Shown here piece after piece: positions 25,523 to 34,287 of a DNA stretch of 64,000 nt (positions are counted from its first letter, which is position 1; every line of letters starts with the position of its first letter). Source of the DNA: Bacillota bacterium. Lineage in GTDB: Bacteria; Bacillota; Clostridia; Acetivibrionales; DSM-1351. The translations under genes and the position numbers were made by a program. The DNA is taken from NCBI GenBank assembly GCA_023460955.1, contig JAEWOH010000005.1, forward strand, positions 1 through 64,000. Direction: 5' to 3'. Below the pieces are notes generated by a model. It did no database searches. It was given only the letters and a program-made list of their open reading frames with translations, and was not told where the DNA came from.

Positions 25523-26326
25523 TTATTTGCCGCTTCTCTTTAAAACTGCCGTATATGGATTATCTGCCGCTGCTTCTGATACCACAATCAATTCCCCTGA
25601 TTGCAGCATTTTTTGTATCCTGGTGAATAACCATTGGTCGCCGACTCCCGGAATTTCAGTGAGAGTTTTTCCTATCAGCTCCACTATTTTGAATTCCCGG
25701 TCAGACATTTTAGCCCGTAGCCCAAAATCGTAAAAATCTTCAGGTACACCAATTAGCTTGCCGTTGATTACAACCCTAAGCGGAGCGTTCTCCTTAACCA
25801 AGTCCAGCCATATATTCGAATAAACCTTACGTCTCAATGCACTTACAGGCTGCTCGTATTGAATAAATGTACCAAAAGTTTCAGGGTGTATCTCTCCGGT
25901 ACTTCGGTAATTCACTATGCAATCCTCTTTCTCAACCTGATCAGGAACCAGCACTACCGAAAGCGGAGTCAGTGAATCACACATTAGATTGCAAATAAAG
26001 TACAAACCGCACAATTCCTCCGGGTCACAGTCACATACCCATAACCGTACAGGCTCCAGAGTTTTTTTAGCCTCCTGAAGACGTGCAAACGCATGCTGAT
26101 TTTTTTGCCAGGCAAAGTCAGGAAAATCGGGATCGCTTTTATACATCACGTCTAGCAATTTTTTCCGTTCGTCCATACTATCAGCCATATCTGAAATGTC
26201 GCCTATGTCCAATGCAAGGATTAATGTCTCTACATCTGCCGAGCCGCCGGTTAGATTGCCTAGTTTCATCGACTTTGCATATTTCAAAGAACCGGCAACC
26301 GCCGTGCCAAATGCGATTTCAATCAT
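25523..26326 (-). CDS. DUF1835/DUF3658-type protein
   Basis: 267 residues from the ATG at 26326, which has GGAGGA five bases upstream. The N-terminal half starts MIEIAFGTAVAGSLKYA and includes a nucleotide-binding-like GGSADVETLILALDIGDI segment, as in DUF1835; the C-terminal half (FYDFGLRAKMSDREFKIVELIG, GVGDQWLFTRIQKM) matches my recollection of DUF3658. Both domains are commonly joined in Firmicutes and have no known activity. The gene overlaps neither neighbour. Confidence 0.8.
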   Translation of the reverse strand: MIEIAFGTAVAGSLKYAKSMKLGNLTGGSADVETLILALDIGDISDMADSMDERKKLLDVMYKSDPDFPDFAWQKNQHAFARLQEAKKTLEPVRLWVCDCDPEELCGLYFICNLMCDSLTPLSVVLVPDQVEKEDCIVNYRSTGEIHPETFGTFIQYEQPVSALRRKVYSNIWLDLVKENAPLRVVINGKLIGVPEDFYDFGLRAKMSDREFKIVELIGKTLTEIPGVGDQWLFTRIQKMLQSGELIVVSEAAADNPYTAVLKRSGK

Positions 26327-26380
26327 AAATTCCTCCGACACATTAATTAAATGTACCACATATAGCAATTCAACCTAAAT

Positions 26381-27514
26381 TTATTGGGCCTTTCCCTCTA
26401 CTGAACTATTTATTTCATTAATAAAGGTTCTTACATCCTCAAACCCTGAAATACCCATTTTGAATTTCAATTTACCATGGCAAGCATATTTTCTCTTATT
26501 ATTAAAGGTATAAGGTGTCCTTCCCATGCAAGTCTTATAGCAGCCCACACATTCATCAAGATTTTCAAACATGCGGTCTGCAAAATCCGGCTTGTTGATT
26601 GCAAGGCTGTTCAGCGTTTCTTCCATCATATTTGCCTTCCGGTGCCAGGTCTCCGGTTTACCATTTGTTAACAGATACCATTGCAGAGAATGATCAAAAA
26701 TATCATTGCTTAAATATATAGCATAAGAACAGCCATAGTCAGAGGCTACGTAGGTTATTTTATTACCGTTCTTTTCAAGCTGCCTTTTGAATTTTAAAGG
26801 CCTGAGGCCTTTAAGATATTCATCCATTTCAATAATTTCTTGCTGGATATTAAACGGCAGAAGTGATATACATTTCTCAAAGGTTGTCTTTTCACCTGCT
26901 TCAATAGCCATATTCTTTGTTTGAGCCTGCGGCAATTCCACATCAGTATGGCATATCCCACAAGTACCGTCGTACTCTGTTATTGAAAATGACTTTATAC
27001 ATAGATTAACAAGTTTATCACAGGAAATTTTGATTTCCAGGCCGTTTTCGTTAATTTCGCTCAGGGCAGATGCTTTCATGTATTTTTCCTTTGTTGAATA
27101 ATACCGTTCTTGCCCATTTACAAGAATCTGCATTTCCTTCAGGTCATATATTAAAGCTATATCAGTAAATTCATTGATAGGTATGTAGTTATGAAAAAAC
27201 TTTACTTTCCTGTCCGGCTTTGAAATATCGTCAACTCGTCTGTTATCAGACCATAAAGTTCCGAAATTAACATGTCCTTTTCCAATAAGTATGTATAAAC
27301 CCGGGGCGTCAATTTTTGCTGTAATATCTATACGCAAAGGTAATTTATATCTTTCGGGTAAACTAATATAAGAGTTGATGGATAAATGTTCTGCATCAAA
27401 GCGTTGAGTTGGTATTGATTTCTTATTAGCCACATAGAGCAGGTCATCCCTAACCTCACATTCAGCTTGTCCTCTGCTCAGAAAATGTGTAAGTTCAATA
27501 TTATGTTTCACCAC
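26381..27514 (-). CDS. Hypothetical two-domain protein with C-terminal cysteine cluster
   Basis: 377 residues, not recognised. Residues about 1-180 are beta-rich (LRIDITAKID, LYILIGKGHVNFGTLW, LIYDLKEMQILVNGQERYY) and recall a jelly-roll/laminin-G-like fold. Residues about 190-377 are alpha/beta and contain CGICHTD, CVGCYKTCMGR and YACHGK, six or seven cysteines that could bind zinc or an iron-sulfur cluster. No signal peptide. It lies immediately after a GNAT gene and before the DUF1835 protein, all on one strand. Confidence 0.6.
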   Translation of the reverse strand: MVKHNIELTHFLSRGQAECEVRDDLLYVANKKSIPTQRFDAEHLSINSYISLPERYKLPLRIDITAKIDAPGLYILIGKGHVNFGTLWSDNRRVDDISKPDRKVKFFHNYIPINEFTDIALIYDLKEMQILVNGQERYYSTKEKYMKASALSEINENGLEIKISCDKLVNLCIKSFSITEYDGTCGICHTDVELPQAQTKNMAIEAGEKTTFEKCISLLPFNIQQEIIEMDEYLKGLRPLKFKRQLEKNGNKITYVASDYGCSYAIYLSNDIFDHSLQWYLLTNGKPETWHRKANMMEETLNSLAINKPDFADRMFENLDECVGCYKTCMGRTPYTFNNKRKYACHGKLKFKMGISGFEDVRTFINEINSSVEGKAQ

Positions 27515-27552
27515 TTCAAATCCCCCTATTAATTACAACTCAGTATTTATAA

Positions 27553-28065
27553 TCATTGTATGTCAATAGTTCCTCCCTTACCTGACAAAGAGTCGGGTAT
27601 AAGTTCAAGAGCCATACACCATTCTGCTTTTTTCGTTTTATCAGCAATATGAAATATTCCGTATTCATAAGTCGGCTTAAACCCAAATCTATGATAGAAA
27701 TCGGGTTCACCGCATAAAAACACAGCTGTAAAGCCCAGCCTTTTTGCAATTTCAAAGGCTTCATTCATCATGGCGCGAGCAATTCCTCTACCGAAGAAAT
27801 CCGGATAAACACTTATTGGAGATAATAAAAGTTCTGTATAAACCTTATCAGGTGTTCTGATATCTGTCTTATATAAAACTATCTGTCCAACCAATTTCCC
27901 GTCATCATTTTCAGCTACCAAGGATAACTCCGGAATAAAGGTATCCTTTCCCCGAACCTCATTTAAATAATCCCATTCACCTTCATTAGTGGATGTAGTG
28001 AATGCTTTTTTTACAAGTTCATAAACTTCAGCATAATCGGCAGGTCGCTCCTGTCTTATAACCAT
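27553..28065 (-). CDS. GNAT-family N-acetyltransferase (YhbS-like)
   Basis: 170 residues from the ATG at 28065, preceded by AAGGAGG. Acetyl-CoA loop PDFFGRGIARAMM (about 93-105) follows the strand LLSPISVYP; the C-terminal part reads VFLCGEPDFYHRFGFKP, the mark of the YhbS/predicted-acetyltransferase COG. Its 3' neighbour is the unknown protein at 26381; upstream it abuts the PHP gene whose stop lies only about 40 bp away, suggesting co-transcription. Confidence 0.9.
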   Translation of the reverse strand: MVIRQERPADYAEVYELVKKAFTTSTNEGEWDYLNEVRGKDTFIPELSLVAENDDGKLVGQIVLYKTDIRTPDKVYTELLLSPISVYPDFFGRGIARAMMNEAFEIAKRLGFTAVFLCGEPDFYHRFGFKPTYEYGIFHIADKTKKAEWCMALELIPDSLSGKGGTIDIQ

Positions 28066-28105
28066 TTTGAAACCTCCTTGTCCGATAATATTGCCGGAGA
28101 AGTTA

Positions 28106-28780
28106 TCAATCAACAAACGACTCCGCTTCGCCCTGTTTTACTGCAAGTATCAGTTCCTTAACATCTTTTACTGAGCTGGAAAGCTGTAATCCGGAGAATC
28201 TTCTTAGCCTGCCTTTATGATTGTCAGAGCCTGCGATTTTTAAAAGGCTATAGTTATCGGCGTATTGATCGGCCAGTTTATTTTCGAAGTCGGATCTGCA
28301 GGAATTAGCTGTTTCAACAGCATCCACTTTTCTGGGCAGCAATCTGATCATATCGATATATTCAGCCTCTCTGAACGGATGAGCATGAGCGATAAAACCG
28401 CCGTAGCTGTGCACAAGGTCACAGTATTCATTTATGTCTATATTCATGACTTCAGGATGTTTCAACAGCCATTCCTGATCAAGTCCGTAGGTAAGAAGAT
28501 CAGTTCCTCGGTAAGAATACTCCCAACCGAAAAATACATCTATTCCGATTTTTTTGCCTTCGAGATATGCATATTTATAGCCTTGACAAAAAAGTTCAAC
28601 CCGCTCTTCCCAGGGCAGCTCTGATGGGACAGTTGTATTGCCGTTAAGAAAATGGTCTGTTATACAAAGTCCCCTGTAGCCTAAATCCCTATAAAACTGT
28701 ACAAGCTGGGCTGCCTTTATATTGGAGCATCTACTGACTTCCGATGTATGAGTGTGCGTTTCATATTTGTACTTTTGCAT
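28106..28780 (-). CDS. PHP-domain metal-dependent phosphoesterase
   Basis: 224 residues from the ATG at 28780 (GGAG upstream; an earlier TTG is less likely). Metal-binding motifs of the PHP fold are present: ETHTHTSEVS near the start, ITDHFLNG (about 41-48), GGFIAHAHPF and AGSDNHKGR toward the end. Family members cleave phosphomonoesters or 3',5'-bisphosphates; histidinol phosphatase and polymerase-associated PHP domains are relatives. The substrate here is not known. Confidence 0.87.
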   Translation of the reverse strand: MQKYKYETHTHTSEVSRCSNIKAAQLVQFYRDLGYRGLCITDHFLNGNTTVPSELPWEERVELFCQGYKYAYLEGKKIGIDVFFGWEYSYRGTDLLTYGLDQEWLLKHPEVMNIDINEYCDLVHSYGGFIAHAHPFREAEYIDMIRLLPRKVDAVETANSCRSDFENKLADQYADNYSLLKIAGSDNHKGRLRRFSGLQLSSSVKDVKELILAVKQGEAESFVD

Positions 28781-28839
28781 ATAATAAAACTCCGATCTTT
28801 TAAGCAAATCTGTTCAAATCATTTACTCTTAAAAACCTT

Positions 28840-29001
28840 TTACGGTCGGTACAAAAACTCGGTCACCTGACCGTAGGAACAAAATACCGCGCCCGGGAAA
28901 TCTGCTCGATCTGTAGGCGTACCGGTGATATCTCCTGATAAAACTTTTTCTGCGACTATCCTTGCATCGGTTATATAATTTCTGTCAGGCTTTTTCCCCA
29001 T
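28840..29001 (-). CDS. Short unassigned reading frame
   Basis: 53 codons from ATG (29001) to TAA, reading MGKKPDRNYITDARIVAEKV and ending VTEFLYRP. The composition looks coding, and the frame continues open upstream of the ATG, so it may be the tail of a truncated gene rather than a whole one. No good ribosome site. The remainder of 28781-29103 contains the hairpin at 29026-29067 and nothing else I can name. Confidence 0.35.
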   Translation of the reverse strand: MGKKPDRNYITDARIVAEKVLSGDITGTPTDRADFPGAVFCSYGQVTEFLYRP

Positions 29002-29025
29002 CAGGCAGTTGTGCCCTAAATATAT

Positions 29026-29067
29026 ATGAAGAACCCCCCCCTTTATACAACAAAAGGGGAGCTCTTC
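29026..29067. terminator. GC-rich hairpin, possible terminator
   Basis: GAAGA plus CCCCTTT pairs with AAAGGGG plus TCTTC around a run of C, after the stop of the 74-residue gene at 29104. T-rich sequence follows only weakly. Confidence 0.45.
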
Positions 29068-29103
29068 ACATTTGTGACATATGTGATATTCAGTTTACTT
29101 AAA

Positions 29104-29328
29104 TTACTTATCGTATACAGAAATTCCGACCCCAAACCACTCTTTCAAACGTTTAGCTTTCTCTGCACCATAATAACTTCCCAAATAACTTATATTAGCA
29201 TCTGCATGCTCGGTATCAGCTCTGAACAGCTTCATAAATTCCTGAGCTTCTTCAAAAGTTTCGCACTTATCTATACCAAATTTCATTACATCTCCAATTG
29301 TATTTAATTCTTTACCCTTCCAAATCAT
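29104..29328 (-). CDS. Hypothetical protein, about 74 residues
   Basis: Not recognised. The ATG at 29328 has AAGGAG six bases upstream; a longer frame (to 29403) lacks one. Helical, acidic, with a pattern typical of small regulatory or immunity proteins (TFEEAQEFMKLFRADTEH, ISYLGSYYGAEKAKRLKEWFG). It is followed by a GC-rich hairpin. The secreted-protein gene upstream ends 97 bp before it. Confidence 0.55.
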   Translation of the reverse strand: MIWKGKELNTIGDVMKFGIDKCETFEEAQEFMKLFRADTEHADANISYLGSYYGAEKAKRLKEWFGVGISVYDK

Positions 29329-29425
29329 GTTATCAGCTCCTTGCCTATAATCATAAATCTTAGAAAGCTTTAAGTCAATCAGGGGCATAGCGTACTTTTT
29401 CATATTACCGAACCACTGGTAACTA

Positions 29426-31504
29426 TTATTCTGCTAACTTATAAACATAGTCAGTATTATAAGTCCGCACGTACAGGTAGTTCCCTTTTCTGATAATATA
29501 TGATGCAGCAGATTTTACAGGAGTTTGCTTTATAATTTCTCCTGTATTAATGTTTAATTGATACAAATAGTCAGGCTCATTGGTGAAGCCGTAGCCACAT
29601 ACAATTACGTCGTTAATAATGAGAAAATTTTCGGCATTGCTAACTAAAGGTTTTGATCTCCATAATATCTCATAATTATCTAAATTTATAGCTGTTATAT
29701 AAGCATTCATATTACAGGAACTGTTTGCGTATGTATTATGGCTGCTGGATATATATAATGTGTTATTCTTAATTGTTGCCCAATTCACACGTTGCTGAAT
29801 ATAATAGTAATCCCTGTCTATAAAGTCTTTGGAATATCTGTAGTCCGAAAAATCCAAAGAATACAATCGATCTTTTGTCTCTTTACTATAAATATTTATA
29901 ATATAGCCTTCAGAATAATTGGCACCATATGTGCAGTAAATATAAGACTCATCAAAAAATGCTTCTGTAATTATTAAATTATTATAAGTTTTATCTACAA
30001 AGGTCGGAATATTTCCTTTCTGATCGAGCGAGGTTACCTGATATCTGCTAATTGACAATTTATTATCCTTAAACCATTTATCATCATCTGTTATATTGTT
30101 TGATTTCTGAGAATACAATGGCGTTTTTAAGGGCTTAACGTCTTTATTTATTGCATTCTTTGACAAGTAATAATCCATCGGAGGATTCTCTAAAGTAACT
30201 AATTTGTTTCCTTGATTGATTTTTGAATTTGTTTCGGTAAAGTCGTTTATGTCAATCGACATTGCCTCTTCAAAAGGCTTTTGAGTTATTTCACCTTCCA
30301 TATTGTCTATTCTTTTAAATACTTTTATTTTGTCATTTTGGACAGTAACATAGAAACAATCAGCATCTCCTTTTGAATACATAGTGAAGGCGCAGGCTCC
30401 TAAAGCCTCATCCGGTATGTTATACTCTTTATATTCTTTTTCATCATAAATCGGTATTAACTGACTCCCGTTTGTAATATTAATAGGATACCTCTTGCCA
30501 TCGTATATCAATACAGCTTTTGTATCACTTCCGATAAATTCCCAATACAGGTTGTCGTACATTCTTGTCTTATAGTTAGGATTAGTCTGCACCATTTGCA
30601 TTTTTGAATCGGTCAGATCATTATATTCTGATAAGAATTCTAAATTATAATTATTTCGTTTATATGTAACATGATACCATCTGTAATCAGGTGCGTATTC
30701 TATAGTCTCAATAACCCTGCTCTTTCCAAGCTTACTGGAGATTTGTTTATAATTCATCCCTGATCTTAGTTTCCCTAAAGAAACATTTTTATCAAATTCA
30801 ATATAAGCATTCTTTGGATTTTCAGAATTGTAATTGCAGAAGTATAGCCCCAGAGCTTTATAGTAGATCCAAGAAGGAAATAATTCATCTTTTACAGCAC
30901 TTACAATATACTCATTTCCAAAATCTAAAATAATATCTTTTTGACTCGCAGTAAGTAATTTAGCCAAAGTTTTTTCATCTAATAAACTATTTGGCTTATA
31001 AATAAATATTTTTAAGTCTTTACCTGTCTTATCGTTTGAGACAAACTCTACAACATAATCTTTATAGTTATAAGTGAGACTATACAAATTATCTTCTTCA
31101 GCGAATATTTCTTGACGCTTACCATCTCCCATATGATACTTTTCTACCTCTTTATAGCCGAAACTCTCCATTACAGAACTAAAATTATTCTCAATTCTTT
31201 TTTCAAACAGAGTAGTTTCCCCACTTTTTTGAATATACTGAAGTTTATCAAACTTATTAAAATACAAATATACATTGAGCTCTTTGTAATAATAGCCCGT
31301 ATCCTTATTTGTAATACCGGTTTTTCTGTACTGATATTTATTCCCTATTGTATTTAGTACAACATTTTTATTTGAGCCAATTAATGAAATAATATCATTT
31401 GTCGTAATCTTTGATTTACTTATTTTAGGTGCAGATGAAACTGTACTTGTACTTATAGTAAGTAATAAAAAGCATATAATTATTAAAATATACTTCCTTT
31501 TCAT
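29426..31504 (-). CDS. Secreted protein with C-terminal PQQ-like beta-propeller
   Basis: 692 residues from the ATG at 31504 (AAGG upstream). A clear signal peptide (MKRKYILIIICFLLLTIS, cleavage near SSA-PKIS) directs export. The first half has repeated LIGSxKNxVLNTIGNxY and LLTASQKDIILDFGNEY units, suggesting two or three copies of a small domain. The last 250 residues show strand patterns with INLDNYEILWRSKPL and LYQLNINTGEII, as in PQQ/WD-like propellers. Likely a cell-surface or extracellular sensor or binding protein; the function is unknown. Confidence 0.7.
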   Translation of the reverse strand: MKRKYILIIICFLLLTISTSTVSSAPKISKSKITTNDIISLIGSNKNVVLNTIGNKYQYRKTGITNKDTGYYYKELNVYLYFNKFDKLQYIQKSGETTLFEKRIENNFSSVMESFGYKEVEKYHMGDGKRQEIFAEEDNLYSLTYNYKDYVVEFVSNDKTGKDLKIFIYKPNSLLDEKTLAKLLTASQKDIILDFGNEYIVSAVKDELFPSWIYYKALGLYFCNYNSENPKNAYIEFDKNVSLGKLRSGMNYKQISSKLGKSRVIETIEYAPDYRWYHVTYKRNNYNLEFLSEYNDLTDSKMQMVQTNPNYKTRMYDNLYWEFIGSDTKAVLIYDGKRYPINITNGSQLIPIYDEKEYKEYNIPDEALGACAFTMYSKGDADCFYVTVQNDKIKVFKRIDNMEGEITQKPFEEAMSIDINDFTETNSKINQGNKLVTLENPPMDYYLSKNAINKDVKPLKTPLYSQKSNNITDDDKWFKDNKLSISRYQVTSLDQKGNIPTFVDKTYNNLIITEAFFDESYIYCTYGANYSEGYIINIYSKETKDRLYSLDFSDYRYSKDFIDRDYYYIQQRVNWATIKNNTLYISSSHNTYANSSCNMNAYITAINLDNYEILWRSKPLVSNAENFLIINDVIVCGYGFTNEPDYLYQLNINTGEIIKQTPVKSAASYIIRKGNYLYVRTYNTDYVYKLAE

Positions 31505-31603
31505 AAACCTTCCCCACAGCATTTTGTATTTTGTCACTAATTCAGGAATATTCTGTATTAACTCACATTAACATATAACCATCATAAATTGCAATAATTT
31601 CAT

Positions 31604-31660
31604 TTGTAAAAATCCTTCTACAGGCATATAATATAATCGAACACATGTTCGATTATATTA
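31604..31660 (+). promoter_or_regulatory. Promoter with overlapping LexA box of the Y-family polymerase gene
   Basis: TTGTAA (31604-31609), 17 bp, TATAAT (31627-31632). The palindrome 31629-31660 (14-bp perfect arms around ACAT) contains CGAACACATGTTCG (31638-31651), an exact match to the Firmicutes LexA consensus CGAAC-N4-GTTCG. Bound LexA would cover the -10 and block initiation until DNA damage. Confidence 0.9.
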
Positions 31661-31673
31661 TGAAGGTGGCATT

Positions 31674-32915
31674 ATGGAAAGAGTAATTTTGCATTCAGAT
31701 TTAAACAACTTTTATGCAAGCGTTGAATGTCTGTATCAGCCGGAGCTGCGAGATAAACCTGTTGCTGTAGGCGGCAGCGTGGAGCACCGGCACGGGATTA
31801 TTCTGGCTAAAAACAATATTGCAAAGAGTTTTGCCATTAAAACCGGTGAAGCTATATGGCAGGCTAAACAGAAGTGCCCCAACCTGGTTGTAATTCCCCC
31901 GAATTATGATAGATATATCAGATTTTCAAAGCTTGCAAGAGAAATATACCATGACTATACAGATAAAATCGAAGCCTTCGGAATTGATGAAAACTGGCTG
32001 GATGTTACCGATTCCACCCGCTTGTATGGTCAAGGTGAAAAAATTGCAGAAGAAATACGTGAGCGAATGCAGTCTGAAACCGGAATAACAGTGTCTGTGG
32101 GTGTCTCCTGGAACAAGATATTTGCCAAGCTTGGAAGTGATTTAAAAAAACCCAACGCCGTTACTACAATCAGCCCCGATGACTATAAACAAAAGGTCTG
32201 GCCTCTTCCTGCAAAGGAGCTCTTGTACGTGGGCTCCTCCACCTGGCGTAAGCTGACTAAAATTGGTCTATACACGATTGGTGACCTTGCAACGGTGGCT
32301 CCTTCCGTTCTTACAGCACTGTTGGGAAAATGGGGCGAATACCTCTGGAGCTTTGCAAACGGCCTGGACACCACTCCGGTAGCTATGACAGGTACCGAGA
32401 GCATAATAAAGGGCATCGGCAACAGTATGACTACACCTCGCGACCTGGAAAACAACGAAGACGTTAAAATGCTGTTCTATGTACTTTCAGAAAGTGTTGC
32501 CGAGAGACTTAGAAAACATTATTTCAAGGGCCGTACAATACAGATACATGTGCGGGATAAGGAACTGGTGACTATAGACAGGCAGGCACCACTGAATACT
32601 CACACTTTCGTCAGCAGTGAAATTGCAGAAAAAGCCTTTGATATATTTCTGAAAAACTGGACCTGGGATAAGCCAATACGTTCTATAGGTGTTAGAGTTA
32701 CCGATTTGATATCTCCTGATACATATACTCAGCTGAGCCTGTTTGATGATGATAACAAAAGGTTGAAAAAGGAACTCCTTGAAAAATGTATTGATGATGT
32801 CAGAAGACGCTATGGACACTATTCCGCACAAAGAGCCTTAATGCTCAAGGATCAGAAGCTCAATGCCAATCCCATAGAAGAAAATGTTATTTTCCCTGTA
32901 TCGTATTTCAGGTAG
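31674..32915 (+). CDS. Y-family DNA polymerase (DinB/UmuC-like)
   Basis: 413 residues. Y-family landmarks: ILHSDLNNFYASVE (about 5-18, metal-binding aspartate D9 and steric residues), AKNNIAKSFAIKTGE (about 46-60) and FGIDENWLDVT (about 103-113, with the catalytic D/E pair). The C-terminal little-finger region reaches about residue 350. Such enzymes copy damaged templates with low fidelity. The gene is driven by the LexA box at 31629-31660 and is followed at 14 bp by two small genes that probably form an SOS operon with it. Confidence 0.93.
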   Translation: MERVILHSDLNNFYASVECLYQPELRDKPVAVGGSVEHRHGIILAKNNIAKSFAIKTGEAIWQAKQKCPNLVVIPPNYDRYIRFSKLAREIYHDYTDKIEAFGIDENWLDVTDSTRLYGQGEKIAEEIRERMQSETGITVSVGVSWNKIFAKLGSDLKKPNAVTTISPDDYKQKVWPLPAKELLYVGSSTWRKLTKIGLYTIGDLATVAPSVLTALLGKWGEYLWSFANGLDTTPVAMTGTESIIKGIGNSMTTPRDLENNEDVKMLFYVLSESVAERLRKHYFKGRTIQIHVRDKELVTIDRQAPLNTHTFVSSEIAEKAFDIFLKNWTWDKPIRSIGVRVTDLISPDTYTQLSLFDDDNKRLKKELLEKCIDDVRRRYGHYSAQRALMLKDQKLNANPIEENVIFPVSYFR

Positions 32916-32929
32916 AAAGGAGAATTTTT

Positions 32930-33163
32930 ATGCGGAAGGTTTATGTTGATGTAATGTCAGCTTTTACAAAGGATGGTGCTCTCCTCCCTCTCTACTTTAT
33001 CTGGGAGAATGGAACACGTTATGATATAGACAAAGTATTGGATTTTCAGAAAGCTGCCAGTCTCAAGGTCGGAGGTCAGGGAATCCGCTACCGGTGCAGA
33101 GTGCTGAACAAGGAGGTGTTCCTCTTTCTAGAGGATAACAGGTGGTTTATGGAAGGGAAATGA
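32930..33163 (+). CDS. Small SOS-operon protein, paralogue of the next gene
   Basis: 77 residues, AAGGAG ribosome site. The pattern RKVYVDVMSAFTKDGALLP, FIWENGTRYDIDKVLDF, VFLFLEDNRWFM reads as a five-stranded barrel. It is obviously related to the 105-residue protein that follows (VYLNVTAF...ELIPESFEWEGRTYKINKVLDS). Small proteins of this design accompany Y-family polymerases in other bacteria, and the DUF6504 domain is the closest I recall, but I cannot confirm that. Likely an accessory or DNA-binding factor. Confidence 0.65.
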   Translation: MRKVYVDVMSAFTKDGALLPLYFIWENGTRYDIDKVLDFQKAASLKVGGQGIRYRCRVLNKEVFLFLEDNRWFMEGK

Positions 33164-33173
33164 GTGATGAATT

Positions 33174-33491
33174 ATGACCCCATTCGGATATGAAAGAAAA
33201 CAACTTGAAAAAGAGCTTGAAGATAAGGTGCCAGAGCCTCAATATCGTCGTGTTTATCTGAATGTAACGGCTTTCAGGAGAAGCAGCACGGGAGAATTAA
33301 TTCCCGAATCCTTTGAATGGGAAGGCCGCACCTATAAAATTAATAAAGTTTTGGACAGCAGGAACGGCCAGAGTTTTAAACAGAGATTAAATGCCCAAAG
33401 ATACTATTGCACCTGCAAGGGCAAGAAATTTCAGCTTTTCTTTGAAGATGGCGGCTTCGGAAATCAAAGGTTCTACATTGAATTGAAATAG
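33174..33491 (+). CDS. Small SOS-operon protein, second paralogue
   Basis: 105 residues, starting 11 bp after the previous stop. Its core (about residues 26-104) aligns with the 77-residue neighbour: V-L-N-V-T-A-F, E-G-R-T-Y-K-I-N-K-V-L-D and K-F-Q-L-F-F-E-D line up with V-Y-V-D-V, T-R-Y-D-I-D-K-V-L-D and V-F-L-F-L-E-D. An extra N-terminal charged helix (YERKQLEKELEDK) is unique to it. Transcription with the polymerase is implied by spacing. Confidence 0.65.
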   Translation: MTPFGYERKQLEKELEDKVPEPQYRRVYLNVTAFRRSSTGELIPESFEWEGRTYKINKVLDSRNGQSFKQRLNAQRYYCTCKGKKFQLFFEDGGFGNQRFYIELK

Positions 33492-33614
33492 GTTTTTTTA
33501 CAGCCTGTAAGATCCCGCAGGGATATAACTTTTATTATCCTATATTGATTATGTAACCTCATATCAAAAATCCTCATATTATGTATTAAAAGCTATTTAT
33601 AAGGAGTAGATGCA

Positions 33615-34160
33615 ATGTCAGATCAATATGACGGATACGATGAATATGAAGATTTTGACTATGAAGATGATGAAAGGCCGGATGGAATGCCCGGGCAAAT
33701 GACACCTTCGCAAGGCCAGCCACAATGGCAACCAGGTCAGGGTCAGCCTTGGCAGCAGGGACAACCGTGGCAGCCCGGTCAAGGACCGCAAGGTCAACCG
33801 TGGCAACCAGGTCAGGGACCGCAAGGTCAACCATGGCAGCCAGGTCAGGGACAACCGCCCTGGCAGCAAGGCCAGCCCTATTTAATGCCTTACGCACCCG
33901 GTCCCCATAATTTTGGTCAAAATGCCCCTAACATGCGTCCCCCGAATTATATCCCAAGAAGGCCGGGATTTTTCCCTGGTCCCATCAGACAGTGCCGCAA
34001 CAGGTTTGCGTATATCTGGCTCAATAACGGAAGAAGCTTCTGGGCCTGGATTGCCAACGTTTCTCAGCGTACAGTTTACGGTTACAGATGGAATGGCCGC
34101 AGATGGATTTATTTTGAAGTTAATGTTAATAATATCAGTTCTTTTATCTGTATCAGATAA
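33615..34160 (+). CDS. Gln/Pro/Gly repeat protein with conserved aromatic C-terminal domain
   Basis: 181 residues. An acidic head (YDGYDEYEDFDYEDDERP), then about 70 residues of QGQPWQPGQGP-like repeats encoded by an imperfect 33-bp DNA repeat (33770-33850), then a globular aromatic tail (RFAYIWLNNGRSFWAWIANV, YGYRWNGRRWIYFEV). No signal peptide. Tails of this kind occur in spore-coat or surface proteins of clostridia; that role is a guess. Ribosome site AAGGAG. The repeat tract should be length-variable among strains. Confidence 0.7.
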   Translation: MSDQYDGYDEYEDFDYEDDERPDGMPGQMTPSQGQPQWQPGQGQPWQQGQPWQPGQGPQGQPWQPGQGPQGQPWQPGQGQPPWQQGQPYLMPYAPGPHNFGQNAPNMRPPNYIPRRPGFFPGPIRQCRNRFAYIWLNNGRSFWAWIANVSQRTVYGYRWNGRRWIYFEVNVNNISSFICIR

Positions 34161-34180
34161 CCCGACTGGTAACAACGCGG

Positions 34181-34201
34181 GAAGAGTTTTCCAGACTCTT
34201 C
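34181..34201 (+). terminator. Hairpin after the repeat protein gene
   Basis: GAAGAGT / ACTCTTC with a seven-base loop lies 21 bp after the stop. The sequence beyond is AT-rich but lacks a clean T-run. Confidence 0.45.
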
Positions 34202-34287
34202 TCTACATATATATAAAGCTGTTTTAAAATGATATAATAGTTATAACTAATTAAAGCTTGTAAAAATTCAACTTTACGGAGGATAAA

